NCBI GenBank assembly: GCA_002451755.1
Contig: DKDF01000050.1
Span: forward strand, 1-22,772
Length of the DNA: 22,772 bases
Origin: Ruminococcaceae bacterium UBA6855
Lineage (GTDB): Bacteria; Bacillota; Clostridia; Oscillospirales; Acutalibacteraceae
Reading direction: 5' to 3'
Part shown: one piece after another, positions 4,753-14,183 of the stretch
How the letters are laid out: the number at the start of each line of letters is the position of its first letter
How positions within the stretch are numbered: position 1 is the first letter of the stretch
Notes under the pieces: generated by a model
What the model saw: only the letters and a program-made list of their open reading frames with translations
What the model was told of the DNA's origin: nothing
Databases searched by the model: none
Made by a program: the position numbers and the translations under genes

Positions 4753-5966
4753 TGGACATAGTGTGTGTTCTCATCGCCTGTGCATTCGGGCAATTTGCCG
4801 CATACTGCTACTTTTCAAAGCGGTTTGAAACGAAATGTCCGATTGCCGCAGTCTGCGGATTCTTTGCGGCGGCGCTCGCCGTTCAATTCGCCGTAAGCTT
4901 CGCGGGGCTTGCCGCGCTCAACATAGCCCTGCTTTTTATAAGCAATCTCTGCGCCGCGCTCATAATATACCGAGCAGGCATAAGACAATCGCTGATCCAT
5001 TGCTTACTGCTCGAAGTTCTTGCCGCGATGTCGGCGTTTATAATAATGTTCGGTCTGCCGAAAATCATCGGTCACGAGCCGCCCGGAAACGGAATGATAT
5101 TGCTCGGAATTTCTTCGAGCGCGCTGTATTTTACATTTTCATATGCAGTGTCAAGGCACAAAGACGATATGATCGTTTATTCGGTGCTGGTGTCACTGCT
5201 TTCTTTGGTCTGCTCCGCGATGATCGCGGGCTTTGCATTTTTCCCGGGGAGCAACTTTGTTTTGACACTGATATCGGTCATTCTTCCGCTGGCGATATCC
5301 GCAGTTTGCATGGCGCACAGAAAATTAGTCTGCAAAATCTCGAACTCCACCGAAACACTTCTCGAAGAACAGCGGCAGAAGCTGAACGCGGAATACTATG
5401 CGGAGCTTGAGCATCAATACGACCTGCGCGACATTATTATCCACGACATAAAGGGGCATCTCCGCACGATAAAGCAGCTCTCGCAAAACGGAGAAAACGA
5501 CCGCATAAACAGCTACATCGACTCGATATACAATAGCGGCGCGATGGGCGCGGTGAAGCAGTTCAGCAGCAACAAGCTCGCGAATGTCATAATCAGCAGA
5601 TACGCCAATCTGTGCGCAAATTCGGAGATAAAATTCAACTGCGATGTGCGCAGCATTGATTTTTCTTTTCTTTCGGACAGCGACCTCACAATATTGCTCG
5701 ACAACATTCTCAACGGGGCGTTCAAATCCGCCGAAAAATCGGAAGAGCGATTTATCGACATGAGTATCGGCAGCTTCAACGAGGCATATGTCGTGCTCAA
5801 CGTCCGCCACAGCGTAGACGGCTCGCCGGACATAAAGAGCAGCGAGAGGGCGGCGCGCATAAGCAAGATAATTAAAAAATACGGCGGGCAGGCGTCGTTC
5901 GACTGCTCGGACGGGCGAATATTTGCGGCGAAGATAATGTTCAAGTCGTCGGTTGTCAAAAAATAA
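4749..5966 (+). CDS. AgrC-like membrane sensor kinase with degenerate ATP-binding motifs
   Basis: A 405-residue protein with about six hydrophobic segments between residues 1 and 190, a coiled linker (200-225) and a GHKL-type C-terminus, the layout of AgrC/VirS peptide-sensing kinases. The phosphorylatable His232 is present in IIHDIKGHL. The N box reads LLDNILNGAFKSAE: Asn319 is kept, but the DNA of the usual NxxDNA is changed to NGA, so the Mg-binding Asn is Gly323. The usual HGxGL motif before KYGG is replaced by SERAARISKII. It may be a weak or dead kinase that acts as a phosphatase or scaffold. The start overlaps the regulator stop; an ATG one codon later (4752) is also possible. Confidence 0.85.
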   Translation: MMDIVCVLIACAFGQFAAYCYFSKRFETKCPIAAVCGFFAAALAVQFAVSFAGLAALNIALLFISNLCAALIIYRAGIRQSLIHCLLLEVLAAMSAFIIMFGLPKIIGHEPPGNGMILLGISSSALYFTFSYAVSRHKDDMIVYSVLVSLLSLVCSAMIAGFAFFPGSNFVLTLISVILPLAISAVCMAHRKLVCKISNSTETLLEEQRQKLNAEYYAELEHQYDLRDIIIHDIKGHLRTIKQLSQNGENDRINSYIDSIYNSGAMGAVKQFSSNKLANVIISRYANLCANSEIKFNCDVRSIDFSFLSDSDLTILLDNILNGAFKSAEKSEERFIDMSIGSFNEAYVVLNVRHSVDGSPDIKSSERAARISKIIKKYGGQASFDCSDGRIFAAKIMFKSSVVKK

Positions 5967-6010
5967 GGCTGTTCGCGTTCTGTCCTGTAGACATAGGCAC
6001 ATATAAAATC

Positions 6011-6054
6011 AAAATCCGGTCAGTGCACTTCAAATTCTGCACTGACCGGATTTT
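6011..6054. terminator. bidirectional intrinsic terminator
   Basis: AAAATCCGGTCAGTGCA (6011-6027) pairs perfectly with TGCACTGACCGGATTTT (6038-6054) around a ten-base loop. T-rich sequence follows on both strands. It lies between the convergent sensor gene and pcrA and serves both. Confidence 0.93.
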
Positions 6055-6064
6055 TATTATACTT

Positions 6065-8509
6065 TTATACTTTTTCGAGCTTGGCGTAGTTCGCCATTAT
6101 CTTCTTTGTTCCGACCTTTTCGAAGGCTATTTCGAGCATGGTATCGTTCGCCATTTTCTGCATACTGAGTATCACTCCCGTGCCGTATGCTTTGTGCTTG
6201 ACCGTCTCGCCGACGGAATAGCTCTGCGCTGCGGCGGCGGGCTTTTTCGCGCCCGCACCGGAGAAGCCGGACGAAGCGGAGAAGCTGTAAGCAGGCTTCG
6301 ACGGAATTGAATTCGACACTCTTGCGGGCGACTGCGATGAAATCTTTGAAAATCCTCTCGACGCGCTCCCCTGCCCTGCGGAACGCTGCTGCGGAATGCC
6401 GTGGGTCTGATAAGACATCGGTCTTGCGCCCTTTTTATCGAGCAGCTCCTCGGGTATCTCTTCAACGAATCTCGACGGGCGGTTGCGGTTCGTCATGCCG
6501 TAGAGCATTCGGGTCGATGCGCTGGAAATATAGAGCTTTTTCTTCGCGCGGGTTATCGCGACATAGGCGAGTCTGCGCTCCTCCTCGATATTCTCCGGCT
6601 CATAGAGTATCGTCTGCATTCCGGGGAATATCCCCTCCTCCATGCCGACTATAAACACATTCGGGAATTCGAGTCCCTTGGCGGAATGTATCGTCATCAT
6701 AACAACCGCCTGGGTCTGAGCGTTGTAATTATCTATATCCGTGAGCAGCGCGGTCTCCTGCAGGAAGCCGTTGAGGTCGCCCTCGGGGTTCTCATCGCAG
6801 TAGCGGCGTATGTTGTTTCCGAGCTCCGCCAGGTTCGCCACGCGCTCCTGATATTTTTCGGGCTCATTGGCGAGCGAGAGCGTATAGCCCGTCTCGTCAA
6901 GTATCACGCCGAGCAGATCGGCGAGGGGCATGATCTCCATCTTCTCGCGGAACGAGTCGATGAGCTTGCCGAACGCCATAAGCTTTGACGAGGCGCGCGA
7001 AAGCTTCGCATACTGATCCGCCGAGCGTATGACCTCAAACGGTTCAACGCCGAGTCCGTTCGCTATCTCAAAGACGGCGTTGAGCGAAGTCTCGCCGATT
7101 CCGCGCTTGGGCTCGTTGATTATTCTTCTGAGCCTTATCTCGTCCGCCGTGTTGTTGACGACATAGAGATACGCCATGGCGTCTTTTATCTCTTTGCGGT
7201 CATAGAATCTGTGGCCGCCTATCATTCTGTACGGTATGCCGCTTCTGATGAATGACTGCTCGATAAGGTTCGACTGCGCGTTCATTCTGTAGAGCACCGC
7301 GTGGTCGTTCCACTCCTCGCCGTCGGCGACATTGGAGACAATCGTATCGGCAACGTGACGGCTCTCCGCCATCTCGTCCTCGGCTACATAGAACTCGATT
7401 TTCGCGCCCTGTCCGTTATCCGTCCAGAGATTTTTGCCTTTTCGCTGTTCGTTGTTCGCGATAACGGCGTTGGCGGCGTCGAGTATCGTTTGAGTCGAGC
7501 GGTAGTTCTGCTCGAGGCGGATAACTTTTGCGTTCTTGTACTGCTTTTCAAAGCTCAGGATGTTTTCGATAGTTGCGCCGCGGAAGCGATAGATACTCTG
7601 ATCGTCATCGCCGACGACGCAGATATTCTCGTGCCCCGCCGCGAGAAGTGCAGTGAGCACATACTGCGCGTGGTTCGTATCCTGATACTCATCGACCATT
7701 ATGTATTTGAAGCGGTTCTGATAGTATTCGCGGGTCTCCTTGTTCGTTTTGAGTAGCTTCACCATGTTGACTATCAGATCGTCAAAATCCATGGCGTCCG
7801 CCGCCTTGAGGAACTTCTGATATTCCTCATAGACCTCGCCTATCTTCTTCAGGCGTATATCCGCCTGGTTCGTCGAAATGAACTCAGCGGGGGTAATCAG
7901 CTCGTCCTTGGCGCGGCTTATCTCGGCGAGCACGGACTTGACTGGAATCATCTTCTCGTCATATCCGAGGCGCTTTATGCACTCCTTGGCGGCGCGCTTG
8001 GAGTCGTCGGAGTCGTAAATAGTGAAATTATGCGTATAGCCTATCTCGTCGGCGTGGCGGCGCAGAATTTTGGCGCAGGTCGAGTGGAATGTGCTCGCCC
8101 AGACATCGTTGCCGTCTTCGCCGAGCGCCTTGCAGATACGCTCCTTGAGCTCGCCTGCGGCCTTATTGGTGAAAGTTATTGCGAGAATCTGCCACGGCTT
8201 CGCGGGGCGGACGCTCAGAAGATCCTCCGCCTCGAAAAGGCTCGTGTCGCCTGCGAGATAGTTTTCAAGCAGCGCCTCGTCGCCCTCGCGTATCGGGCGG
8301 GAAAAGTCGGAGGAATAATAAGCCTCGCCGTATTTGACGAGGTTTACGATACGGTTGACGAGCACGGTGGTCTTTCCGCTGCCCGCTCCCGCAAGTACCA
8401 AAAGCGGTCCTTTGGTAGTAAGGACCGCTTCAAGCTGCATATCATTCATCCGACTGAAGTCTTTTTTGATTATCTGCTGTCTTAAAGAAATCAGTTTTTC
8501 TATGCTCAT
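6065..8509 (-). CDS. pcrA: ATP-dependent DNA helicase PcrA/UvrD
   Basis: An 814-residue SF1A 3'-5' helicase for DNA repair and removal of replication or recombination blocks. Motif I is LAGAGSGKTT (39-48), Ia ITFTNKAAGELKERI (111-125), II VDEYQDTN (272-279), III VVGDDDQSIYRFRGA (298-312), IV EQNYRST, V MTIHSAKGLEF and VI RLAYVAITRAKK. The C-terminal 50 residues form the Tudor-like RNA-polymerase-interacting domain (YSVGETVKHKAYGTG onwards), reached through a serine/alanine-rich linker. It is somewhat longer than usual, partly from a loop of roughly 45 residues between motifs I and Ia (about 58-105). The ATG follows AAGGTG, which overlaps the pfkA stop; the gap is 9 bp, so the two are cotranscribed. 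Confidence 0.97.
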   Translation of the reverse strand: MSIEKLISLRQQIIKKDFSRMNDMQLEAVLTTKGPLLVLAGAGSGKTTVLVNRIVNLVKYGEAYYSSDFSRPIREGDEALLENYLAGDTSLFEAEDLLSVRPAKPWQILAITFTNKAAGELKERICKALGEDGNDVWASTFHSTCAKILRRHADEIGYTHNFTIYDSDDSKRAAKECIKRLGYDEKMIPVKSVLAEISRAKDELITPAEFISTNQADIRLKKIGEVYEEYQKFLKAADAMDFDDLIVNMVKLLKTNKETREYYQNRFKYIMVDEYQDTNHAQYVLTALLAAGHENICVVGDDDQSIYRFRGATIENILSFEKQYKNAKVIRLEQNYRSTQTILDAANAVIANNEQRKGKNLWTDNGQGAKIEFYVAEDEMAESRHVADTIVSNVADGEEWNDHAVLYRMNAQSNLIEQSFIRSGIPYRMIGGHRFYDRKEIKDAMAYLYVVNNTADEIRLRRIINEPKRGIGETSLNAVFEIANGLGVEPFEVIRSADQYAKLSRASSKLMAFGKLIDSFREKMEIMPLADLLGVILDETGYTLSLANEPEKYQERVANLAELGNNIRRYCDENPEGDLNGFLQETALLTDIDNYNAQTQAVVMMTIHSAKGLEFPNVFIVGMEEGIFPGMQTILYEPENIEEERRLAYVAITRAKKKLYISSASTRMLYGMTNRNRPSRFVEEIPEELLDKKGARPMSYQTHGIPQQRSAGQGSASRGFSKISSQSPARVSNSIPSKPAYSFSASSGFSGAGAKKPAAAAQSYSVGETVKHKAYGTGVILSMQKMANDTMLEIAFEKVGTKKIMANYAKLEKV

Positions 8510-8518
8510 ATTACACCT

Positions 8519-9481
8519 TTATATGGAGATTTCGTGCGCAAGCTCATAGTCTTTCATATCTATGGTCTTGGTCATTTTGAGAGCCTCGAAGATATCGAAA
8601 TCGACTATCTTGTTGTCCTTTATGCCGACAACTCTGTTGCCTATGCCCTGAGTGAGCAGGTCAACGGCGCGTGAGCCCATCTGGCTTGCCATTATCCTGT
8701 CTCTCGCAGTCGGCGAGCCGCCGCGCTGGACATGGCCGAGAATGGTTGCTCTCGACTCGACGCCGGTCTCGGCTTCGATTTTCTTTGCTATCTCAGCGGT
8801 TCCGCCGACACCCTCGGCAACGATAACTATAAAGTGCTTTTTGCCGGTCTTCTGGAACTCGCGGATGCGCGCGATAACATCGCGCTCGATATCGTACTCG
8901 ACCTCGGGCACGATTATCGACGTTGCGCCGACAGCGATGCCCGCCTCAAGTGCGAGATAACCTGCGCCGCGTCCCATGACCTCGACGACCGTGCAGCGGT
9001 CGTGAGACTCGGAAGTGTCGCGGATGCGGTCGACCATCTGAACGATGGTGTTAAGGCAGGTGTCATAACCTATTGTATAATCGGTGCAGGAGATATCGTT
9101 GTCGATAGTTCCGGGCAGTCCGATACACGGAATGCCGCGCAGAGAAAGATCCCTTGCGCCTCTGAACGAGCCGTCGCCGCCGATGATGACCATGCCGTCG
9201 ATGCCGAACTTTTTGCAGGTTGCAACGGCTTTCTGAAGACCCTCTTCGGTCTTGAACTCGGGGCATCTTGCGGAATAGAGAATCGTGCCGCCTCTCGTGA
9301 TTATATCGGACACGGAGCGGAGGTTCATCTCATGTATATCGCCTTTTATAAGTCCGGTGTATCCTCTGTCAACACCGTAAACCTTGATACCTCTCTGACA
9401 GGCCGTACGCACGACTGCGCGTACAGCGGGATTCATACCCGGCGCGTCTCCGCCGCTTGTAAGCACTGCTATGCTCTTCAT
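8519..9481 (-). CDS. pfkA: ATP-dependent 6-phosphofructokinase
   Basis: A 320-residue enzyme that phosphorylates fructose 6-phosphate to fructose 1,6-bisphosphate in glycolysis. Visible motifs are the N-terminal LTSGGDAPGMN, the ATP-site GGDGSFRG (glycine after GGD, as in ATP- rather than PPi-dependent enzymes), the catalytic PGTIDNDI, MGRGAGYLAL and the substrate-site LGHVQRGGSP. Length fits the bacterial tetramer subunit. I chose the ATG at 9479-9481, giving MKSIAVLTSGG, the usual family start. GGAGGA (9488-9493) is seven bases before it, whereas an in-frame ATG two codons earlier would touch the ribosome site. It has its own promoter and leads into pcrA. Confidence 0.97.
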   Translation of the reverse strand: MKSIAVLTSGGDAPGMNPAVRAVVRTACQRGIKVYGVDRGYTGLIKGDIHEMNLRSVSDIITRGGTILYSARCPEFKTEEGLQKAVATCKKFGIDGMVIIGGDGSFRGARDLSLRGIPCIGLPGTIDNDISCTDYTIGYDTCLNTIVQMVDRIRDTSESHDRCTVVEVMGRGAGYLALEAGIAVGATSIIVPEVEYDIERDVIARIREFQKTGKKHFIVIVAEGVGGTAEIAKKIEAETGVESRATILGHVQRGGSPTARDRIMASQMGSRAVDLLTQGIGNRVVGIKDNKIVDFDIFEALKMTKTIDMKDYELAHEISI

Positions 9482-9542
9482 CGTCATTCCTCCGTCGTTG
9501 TTTATGATCTTATTCCTGTTAATTAGTAAACGCTGTTTTAAT

Positions 9543-9571
9543 ATAATACACTTTTATCGAATCAAAGTCAA
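9543..9571 (-). promoter_or_regulatory. pfkA promoter
   Basis: On the minus strand TTGACT (9566-9571) and TATTAT (9543-9548) are separated by exactly 17 bp, a strong vegetative promoter. The start at about 9536 gives a leader of some 55 nt. It separates pfkA-pcrA from the upstream acyltransferase gene; I see no clear terminator between them. Confidence 0.8.
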
Positions 9572-9596
9572 ATAAAAATACACTTTTTCTGCAAAA

Positions 9597-10622
9597 TTAA
9601 GCTTTTTCTTTGCATTTTACCGCATTTTTTCGTTTTATGAGGTCGCAAATTGCAATATATGCAAAAGCGATCGCCGTTGTTATCAGGGCAACAATTAAAA
9701 ATGCCCGTTTTCCGCTGTGCAAACCGAAGCGCAACACAAAAATCATATATACATAAAGGTGCATGAAATAGATTATCATGCTCGCGCGTCTGAGTATTTT
9801 TCTGTCCGAAACATACGGCACTTTCACGGATATTATTATTCCGAAAAGTCCGATGGCGCAGAGAATAACAAAAAATCCGGTATATTTGTTGAACGCCACG
9901 CACCCGGCGAAGCCGCAGAGGGTGATCAAAACATCCGCCCACACGGGTATTTTTATCTTCGTGAGCAGCATGCCGAACGAAATATAGAACAGACCGCGGA
10001 ACACCTTTCCGTTGCCGGTGGTCGACCACATGAGCTTTCTGATAAAGTTTATCGCTGGCGAGATATCGTTCGTCGTGCCGGAGAGCATATCGAGAGCCGC
10101 TCCGCAAAGGATGAACACCAGTCCGAGCGCGGTTATCGCCCAGGGATTGACTTTTATTTTTAAGAGAAGATAGATAATCCCGAGCGCATATATTGCCGAG
10201 ATCATATACCAGAGCATCCACGAGCCGTAATGCTCGCCGCTGAAAACGAGTCCTTTTATATATCTTATCGCCGCTTCGCGGACACCGAGACCCGAGCGCC
10301 TGTAATCGAATATCGCAAGGGGCAGATAAGCGAGCGACCAAAGCAGATAGAGCTTGAGCATTTTTAAAAACGCATGGGCGACCTTCGGGAGATTATCCTT
10401 TGCCGTAAACGGCCATTCCATGCGCCCGGCGAGCAGATAGCCCGACGCCATGAAGAAGCAGGGCACGGCGCAGTAGATAAAATTCAGATACACCGTATTG
10501 AACGCTCCGGTGCCGAAAAGATTCCACGGCGTCGTATGTATCGCGACGACCATGTACGCCCCGAGAAACTTACAGATATCTATCGTCAGACTGTTGCTTT
10601 TCTGCGGGCTTATATTTTTCAT
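9597..10622 (-). CDS. membrane acyltransferase, acyltransferase-3 family
   Basis: A 341-residue integral membrane protein with about ten hydrophobic segments. The first segment contains DICKFLGAYMVVAIHT, with the conserved histidine of the OafA/WecH-type acyltransferase-3 family, followed by PCFFMASGYLLAGR, another family signature. Members transfer acyl groups, often acetyl, to cell-surface sugars or other exported molecules. The start is the ATG at 10620-10622 behind GGGGGGACA; upstream in-frame sequence overlaps dnaE and is not used. It begins four bases after the dnaE stop and is the last gene of the hprK-to-dnaE block. This is an unusual passenger between dnaE and pfkA. The substrate is unknown. 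Confidence 0.88.
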   Translation of the reverse strand: MKNISPQKSNSLTIDICKFLGAYMVVAIHTTPWNLFGTGAFNTVYLNFIYCAVPCFFMASGYLLAGRMEWPFTAKDNLPKVAHAFLKMLKLYLLWSLAYLPLAIFDYRRSGLGVREAAIRYIKGLVFSGEHYGSWMLWYMISAIYALGIIYLLLKIKVNPWAITALGLVFILCGAALDMLSGTTNDISPAINFIRKLMWSTTGNGKVFRGLFYISFGMLLTKIKIPVWADVLITLCGFAGCVAFNKYTGFFVILCAIGLFGIIISVKVPYVSDRKILRRASMIIYFMHLYVYMIFVLRFGLHSGKRAFLIVALITTAIAFAYIAICDLIKRKNAVKCKEKA

Positions 10623-10626
10623 TTTT

Positions 10627-13600
10627 TTACTGTCCCCCCTGCCTGTCATCGATATAAATAACATTCTCTTCGCCGAGGATCCGTCTGAGCTCCTTGAGCA
10701 TCGGCGCGTTGACATCCGCGCTGTGCGAATAGGGCTGACGGATATATTTTTTCGTGTCGCAATAGTAAAAATACACCGTCTTATTGCCGTCAAAGAAGTC
10801 GAGGATTCTCTGTGCCCGCTCAATTTCGGGGCAGTTTTCACTCGCAAAGCGCAGGAAGAGTCCGGGCGTTTTCGCGCTCTTTTTCTGCGGCTGAGCGGCA
10901 GTATTCGAAGCCTGTCTCACCTGCTCCGAGACTTTTTTCTTCGCGTCCGCAGGCGGACACGGCTCCGCCGACTCGCAGACGAGCTTCGTCTCCTCGTCCT
11001 CGCGCACGCTGAGTCTGCCATGGATAAGAATTATATTGCCCTCGGTAAAGAGCTGGGTCTGACGCTCATATATTTTCGGGAACACTATGACTTCTATCGA
11101 ACCGAACACATCCTCCGCCGTCACAAAAGCCATTGTGGTGTTATTTTTTGTTATCTTTTTTCTGACATTCGTTATTATGCAGAGAAGATCAACGCGCGAC
11201 TCATCTTTATATATGCCGCCGACCTCATCGGCGTTACGGAGATCCGCCGTATTGGCGCAGCCGAGGCGTTCGGCGAGCTGTTCATATTCCGCCATGGGGT
11301 GACCCATGAGGTAGAGCCCGGTCATCTCTTTTTCGAGTCTGAGCAATTCGCGCTTGTCCATCTCTTCGAGAGTCGGCATTTTATATTCGCCCTGCGGCGC
11401 TTCGCTCGGTGCGGCATCAAAGAAGCCGAGCTGACCGTCGATATTGCGGCGGCGGTCGTTCTCAAGCTGAGCCGATATCTCCGGGAAAGCGTAGAGCATC
11501 TGGCGGCGGTTCGCGCCGAGTCCGTCGAGCGCACCGCATTTTATGAGGCTCTCGACCGCGCGTTTGTTGAACTCCTTATCCTGCATACGCTTGCAGAACG
11601 AATAGAAGGATTTGAACTCCCCGCCCGTTTCGCGCTCGCGTTCAATCTCTCTGATAAAGCCCGCGCCGACATTTCTCACGGCGAGCAGACCGAAATATAT
11701 CTTCCCGTCCTTTGGCGTGAAACGCTCGGAGCTGACATTGACATGAGGCGGCACGACCTCGATACCGAGGCGCGAGCACTCCGCAATATATTCGGCTACT
11801 TTCGGCGTATCGTCAAGCACACTGCTGATGAGCGCCGCCATGAACTCGCAGGGATAATGGCACTTGAGCCACGCCGTTGTATAGGCGACGAAGGCATAGG
11901 CGGCGGCATGGGATTTGTTGAACGCATAGGACGCGAATGAGGACATATCGTTGAAGATATCATTCGCGGTCTTTTCGTCGACTCCGCGCTTCACCGCGCC
12001 CTCGCACTCGACAGTACCGTCCTCATTGACGAGTCCGTATATGAAATTATGGCGTTCGCGCTCCATGACATCGTGCTTCTTTTTCGACATGGCGCGGCGG
12101 ACGATATCGGCGCGGCCGTAGGAATAGCCCGCGAGGGTGCGGAATATCTCCATGACCTGCTCCTGATAGATCATGCAGCCGTAAGTAACTTTGAGTATAC
12201 CCTCAAGCATCGGGGTCTTGTAGCGTATTTTTGACGGGTCGTGGCGGTTCGCGATATATGTGGGTATCGAATCCATGGGACCCGGTCTGTATAGCGAGAT
12301 AACAGCTATCAGATCTTCAATGCTCTGCGGCTTGAGACCCATGAGGACGCTTCGCATACCCGCGGATTCAAACTGGAACACACCCTCCGTTTTGCCGGAC
12401 GAGAGCATTTTGAACACTTCTTCGTCCTCGTAATCTATCATATCCTCGGAGAAATCCGGGATGCGTTTCTTTATGCTGCGCTTTGCGTAGTCGATAACTG
12501 TCAAGGTGCGCAGACCGAGGAAATCTATCTTGAGCAGTCCGAGTTCCTCGAGGGTGGTCATGGTAAACTGCGTGACTATCGACTCGTCGTTTCGCGCGAG
12601 GGGCACATAGCTCTCGACCGTGTCACGGGTTATGACTACGCCCGCTGCATGGGTCGAGGCATGGCGCGGCATACCCTCAACTTTGCGCGAGAGGTCGATA
12701 AGTCTGCGGACATTCTCGTCGTTTTCATAGAGCGCGCGGAGATCCGACGACTTGAGCGCCTTGTCTATTGTTATGCCGAGCTCGCGCGGGATAAGCTTCG
12801 CGACGGTATCGACATCGTTATAGGGCATGCCGAGCACTCTGCCGACATCGCGAACTGCGGCGCGCGCCGCCATGGTGCCGAAGGTCACTATCTGCGCGAC
12901 ATGGTCGGAGCCGTATTTTTCAATGACATAGTCTATAACTTCGCTTCGGCGTTCGTAGCAGAAATCGACATCGAAATCAGGCATGCTGACCCGCTCGGGA
13001 TTGAGGAATCGCTCGAACAGCAGGCTGTATTTCATCGGGTCGATACCGGTTATGCCGATAGCATAGGCGGTTATACTGCCGGCTCCCGAGCCTCTGCCGG
13101 GACCCACAGGGATATTGCGGCTGCGCGCGTGATTTATAAAATCATGGACTATCAGATAATAGTCGACATAGCCCATACGGCTGATGACCGAGAGCTCATA
13201 GTCGAGACGCTTCTGATACTCCTCGGGGATATTCTCGCCGTAGCGGCGGCGCATCCCCTCCTGCGCCATATTTTTAAGATACTCAAAGTGATCCTGATTC
13301 CCGGGCACTTCGAAATGCGGCAGCTTCGTTTTGCCGAACTCGAACTCGACATTGCAGCGTTCGGCTATCTCCGAAGTCCGTTCGACCGCGTCCGTGTACT
13401 CCGGGAAGAGCGAGAGCATCTCCTGCTCACTTTTCAAATAGAACTCCTGCGTCTGGAACTCCATGCCCGTATCCTCGCCGAGGGTATGGTTCGTCTGGAT
13501 GCAGATGAGCACCTGCTGCATCTCGGCATCCTCTTTGGAGATATAATGGACATCGTTCGTGGCTACGAGGGGTATCCCCGTCTCCCTCGACAGCTGGGCG

Positions 13601-14166
13601 AGCATCGGGATTATACGCCTCTGCTCGGGCAGACCGTGATCCTGAATCTCGAGAAAGAAGTTATTTTCGCCCATGACGGAGCGATACCAGAGGGCTTTTT
13701 TCTTCGCGCCCTCGTAGTCGCCGCTGAGCAGAGCGCGCGGAATTTCGCCCGCGAGGCACGCAGAAAGTGCAATAAGCCCCTCGTGATATTTTTCGAGGAG
13801 CTCACGGTCTATTCGCGGTTTTGTATAAAAGCCCGTGACGAATCCCTCCGACACAAGCTTTATCAGATTCTTATATCCTGTTTCATTTTCGCAGAGCAGT
13901 ATCAGATGATAGCGCTCGGAATCGAGGGCGTGGACTTTGTCAAAGCGGGTGCGCGCCGCCATATACACCTCGCAGCCGATTATAGGCTTTATCCCGCGCT
14001 TTTTTGCCGCGCGGTAAAAGTCGATGACGCCGTACATAACGCCGTGGTCGGTCACGGCGACGCTCGTCTGACCGAGACGCTGCACTTCGTCCATAAGCTG
14101 CTCGATGCGGCACGCGCCGTCAAGCAGGCTGTATTCGGTATGAAGATGAAGGTGTGTAAATGACAT
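10627..14166 (-). CDS. dnaE: DNA polymerase III subunit alpha
   Basis: A 1179-residue C-family replicative polymerase, normal length for DnaE. The N-terminal PHP domain starts FTHLHLHTEYSLLDG, with the metal-site histidines 5, 7 and 9. The palm has GPGRGSGAGS (355-364) and the catalytic PDFDVDF (396-402), with the third aspartate later in LKIDFLGL. The finger region carries YQEQVMEI and GRADIVRRAMSKK. A helix-hairpin-helix segment (CGALDGLGANRR) and an OB fold (about 1000-1080) follow. There is no internal exonuclease domain, which separates it from PolC. The start is ATG at 14164-14166, 17 bp after whiA. Confidence 0.97.
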   Translation of the reverse strand: MSFTHLHLHTEYSLLDGACRIEQLMDEVQRLGQTSVAVTDHGVMYGVIDFYRAAKKRGIKPIIGCEVYMAARTRFDKVHALDSERYHLILLCENETGYKNLIKLVSEGFVTGFYTKPRIDRELLEKYHEGLIALSACLAGEIPRALLSGDYEGAKKKALWYRSVMGENNFFLEIQDHGLPEQRRIIPMLAQLSRETGIPLVATNDVHYISKEDAEMQQVLICIQTNHTLGEDTGMEFQTQEFYLKSEQEMLSLFPEYTDAVERTSEIAERCNVEFEFGKTKLPHFEVPGNQDHFEYLKNMAQEGMRRRYGENIPEEYQKRLDYELSVISRMGYVDYYLIVHDFINHARSRNIPVGPGRGSGAGSITAYAIGITGIDPMKYSLLFERFLNPERVSMPDFDVDFCYERRSEVIDYVIEKYGSDHVAQIVTFGTMAARAAVRDVGRVLGMPYNDVDTVAKLIPRELGITIDKALKSSDLRALYENDENVRRLIDLSRKVEGMPRHASTHAAGVVITRDTVESYVPLARNDESIVTQFTMTTLEELGLLKIDFLGLRTLTVIDYAKRSIKKRIPDFSEDMIDYEDEEVFKMLSSGKTEGVFQFESAGMRSVLMGLKPQSIEDLIAVISLYRPGPMDSIPTYIANRHDPSKIRYKTPMLEGILKVTYGCMIYQEQVMEIFRTLAGYSYGRADIVRRAMSKKKHDVMERERHNFIYGLVNEDGTVECEGAVKRGVDEKTANDIFNDMSSFASYAFNKSHAAAYAFVAYTTAWLKCHYPCEFMAALISSVLDDTPKVAEYIAECSRLGIEVVPPHVNVSSERFTPKDGKIYFGLLAVRNVGAGFIREIERERETGGEFKSFYSFCKRMQDKEFNKRAVESLIKCGALDGLGANRRQMLYAFPEISAQLENDRRRNIDGQLGFFDAAPSEAPQGEYKMPTLEEMDKRELLRLEKEMTGLYLMGHPMAEYEQLAERLGCANTADLRNADEVGGIYKDESRVDLLCIITNVRKKITKNNTTMAFVTAEDVFGSIEVIVFPKIYERQTQLFTEGNIILIHGRLSVREDEETKLVCESAEPCPPADAKKKVSEQVRQASNTAAQPQKKSAKTPGLFLRFASENCPEIERAQRILDFFDGNKTVYFYYCDTKKYIRQPYSHSADVNAPMLKELRRILGEENVIYIDDRQGGQ

Positions 14167-14183
14167 GGCTCTTCTCCGCGGGG

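Noticed and set aside
10627..14166. Long plus-strand open frames opposite dnaE, e.g. 10498-11940 and 12649-14163
   Set aside because: They mirror dnaE codon use on the other strand, lack ribosome sites and show no domain. GC-rich third positions make such shadows common.
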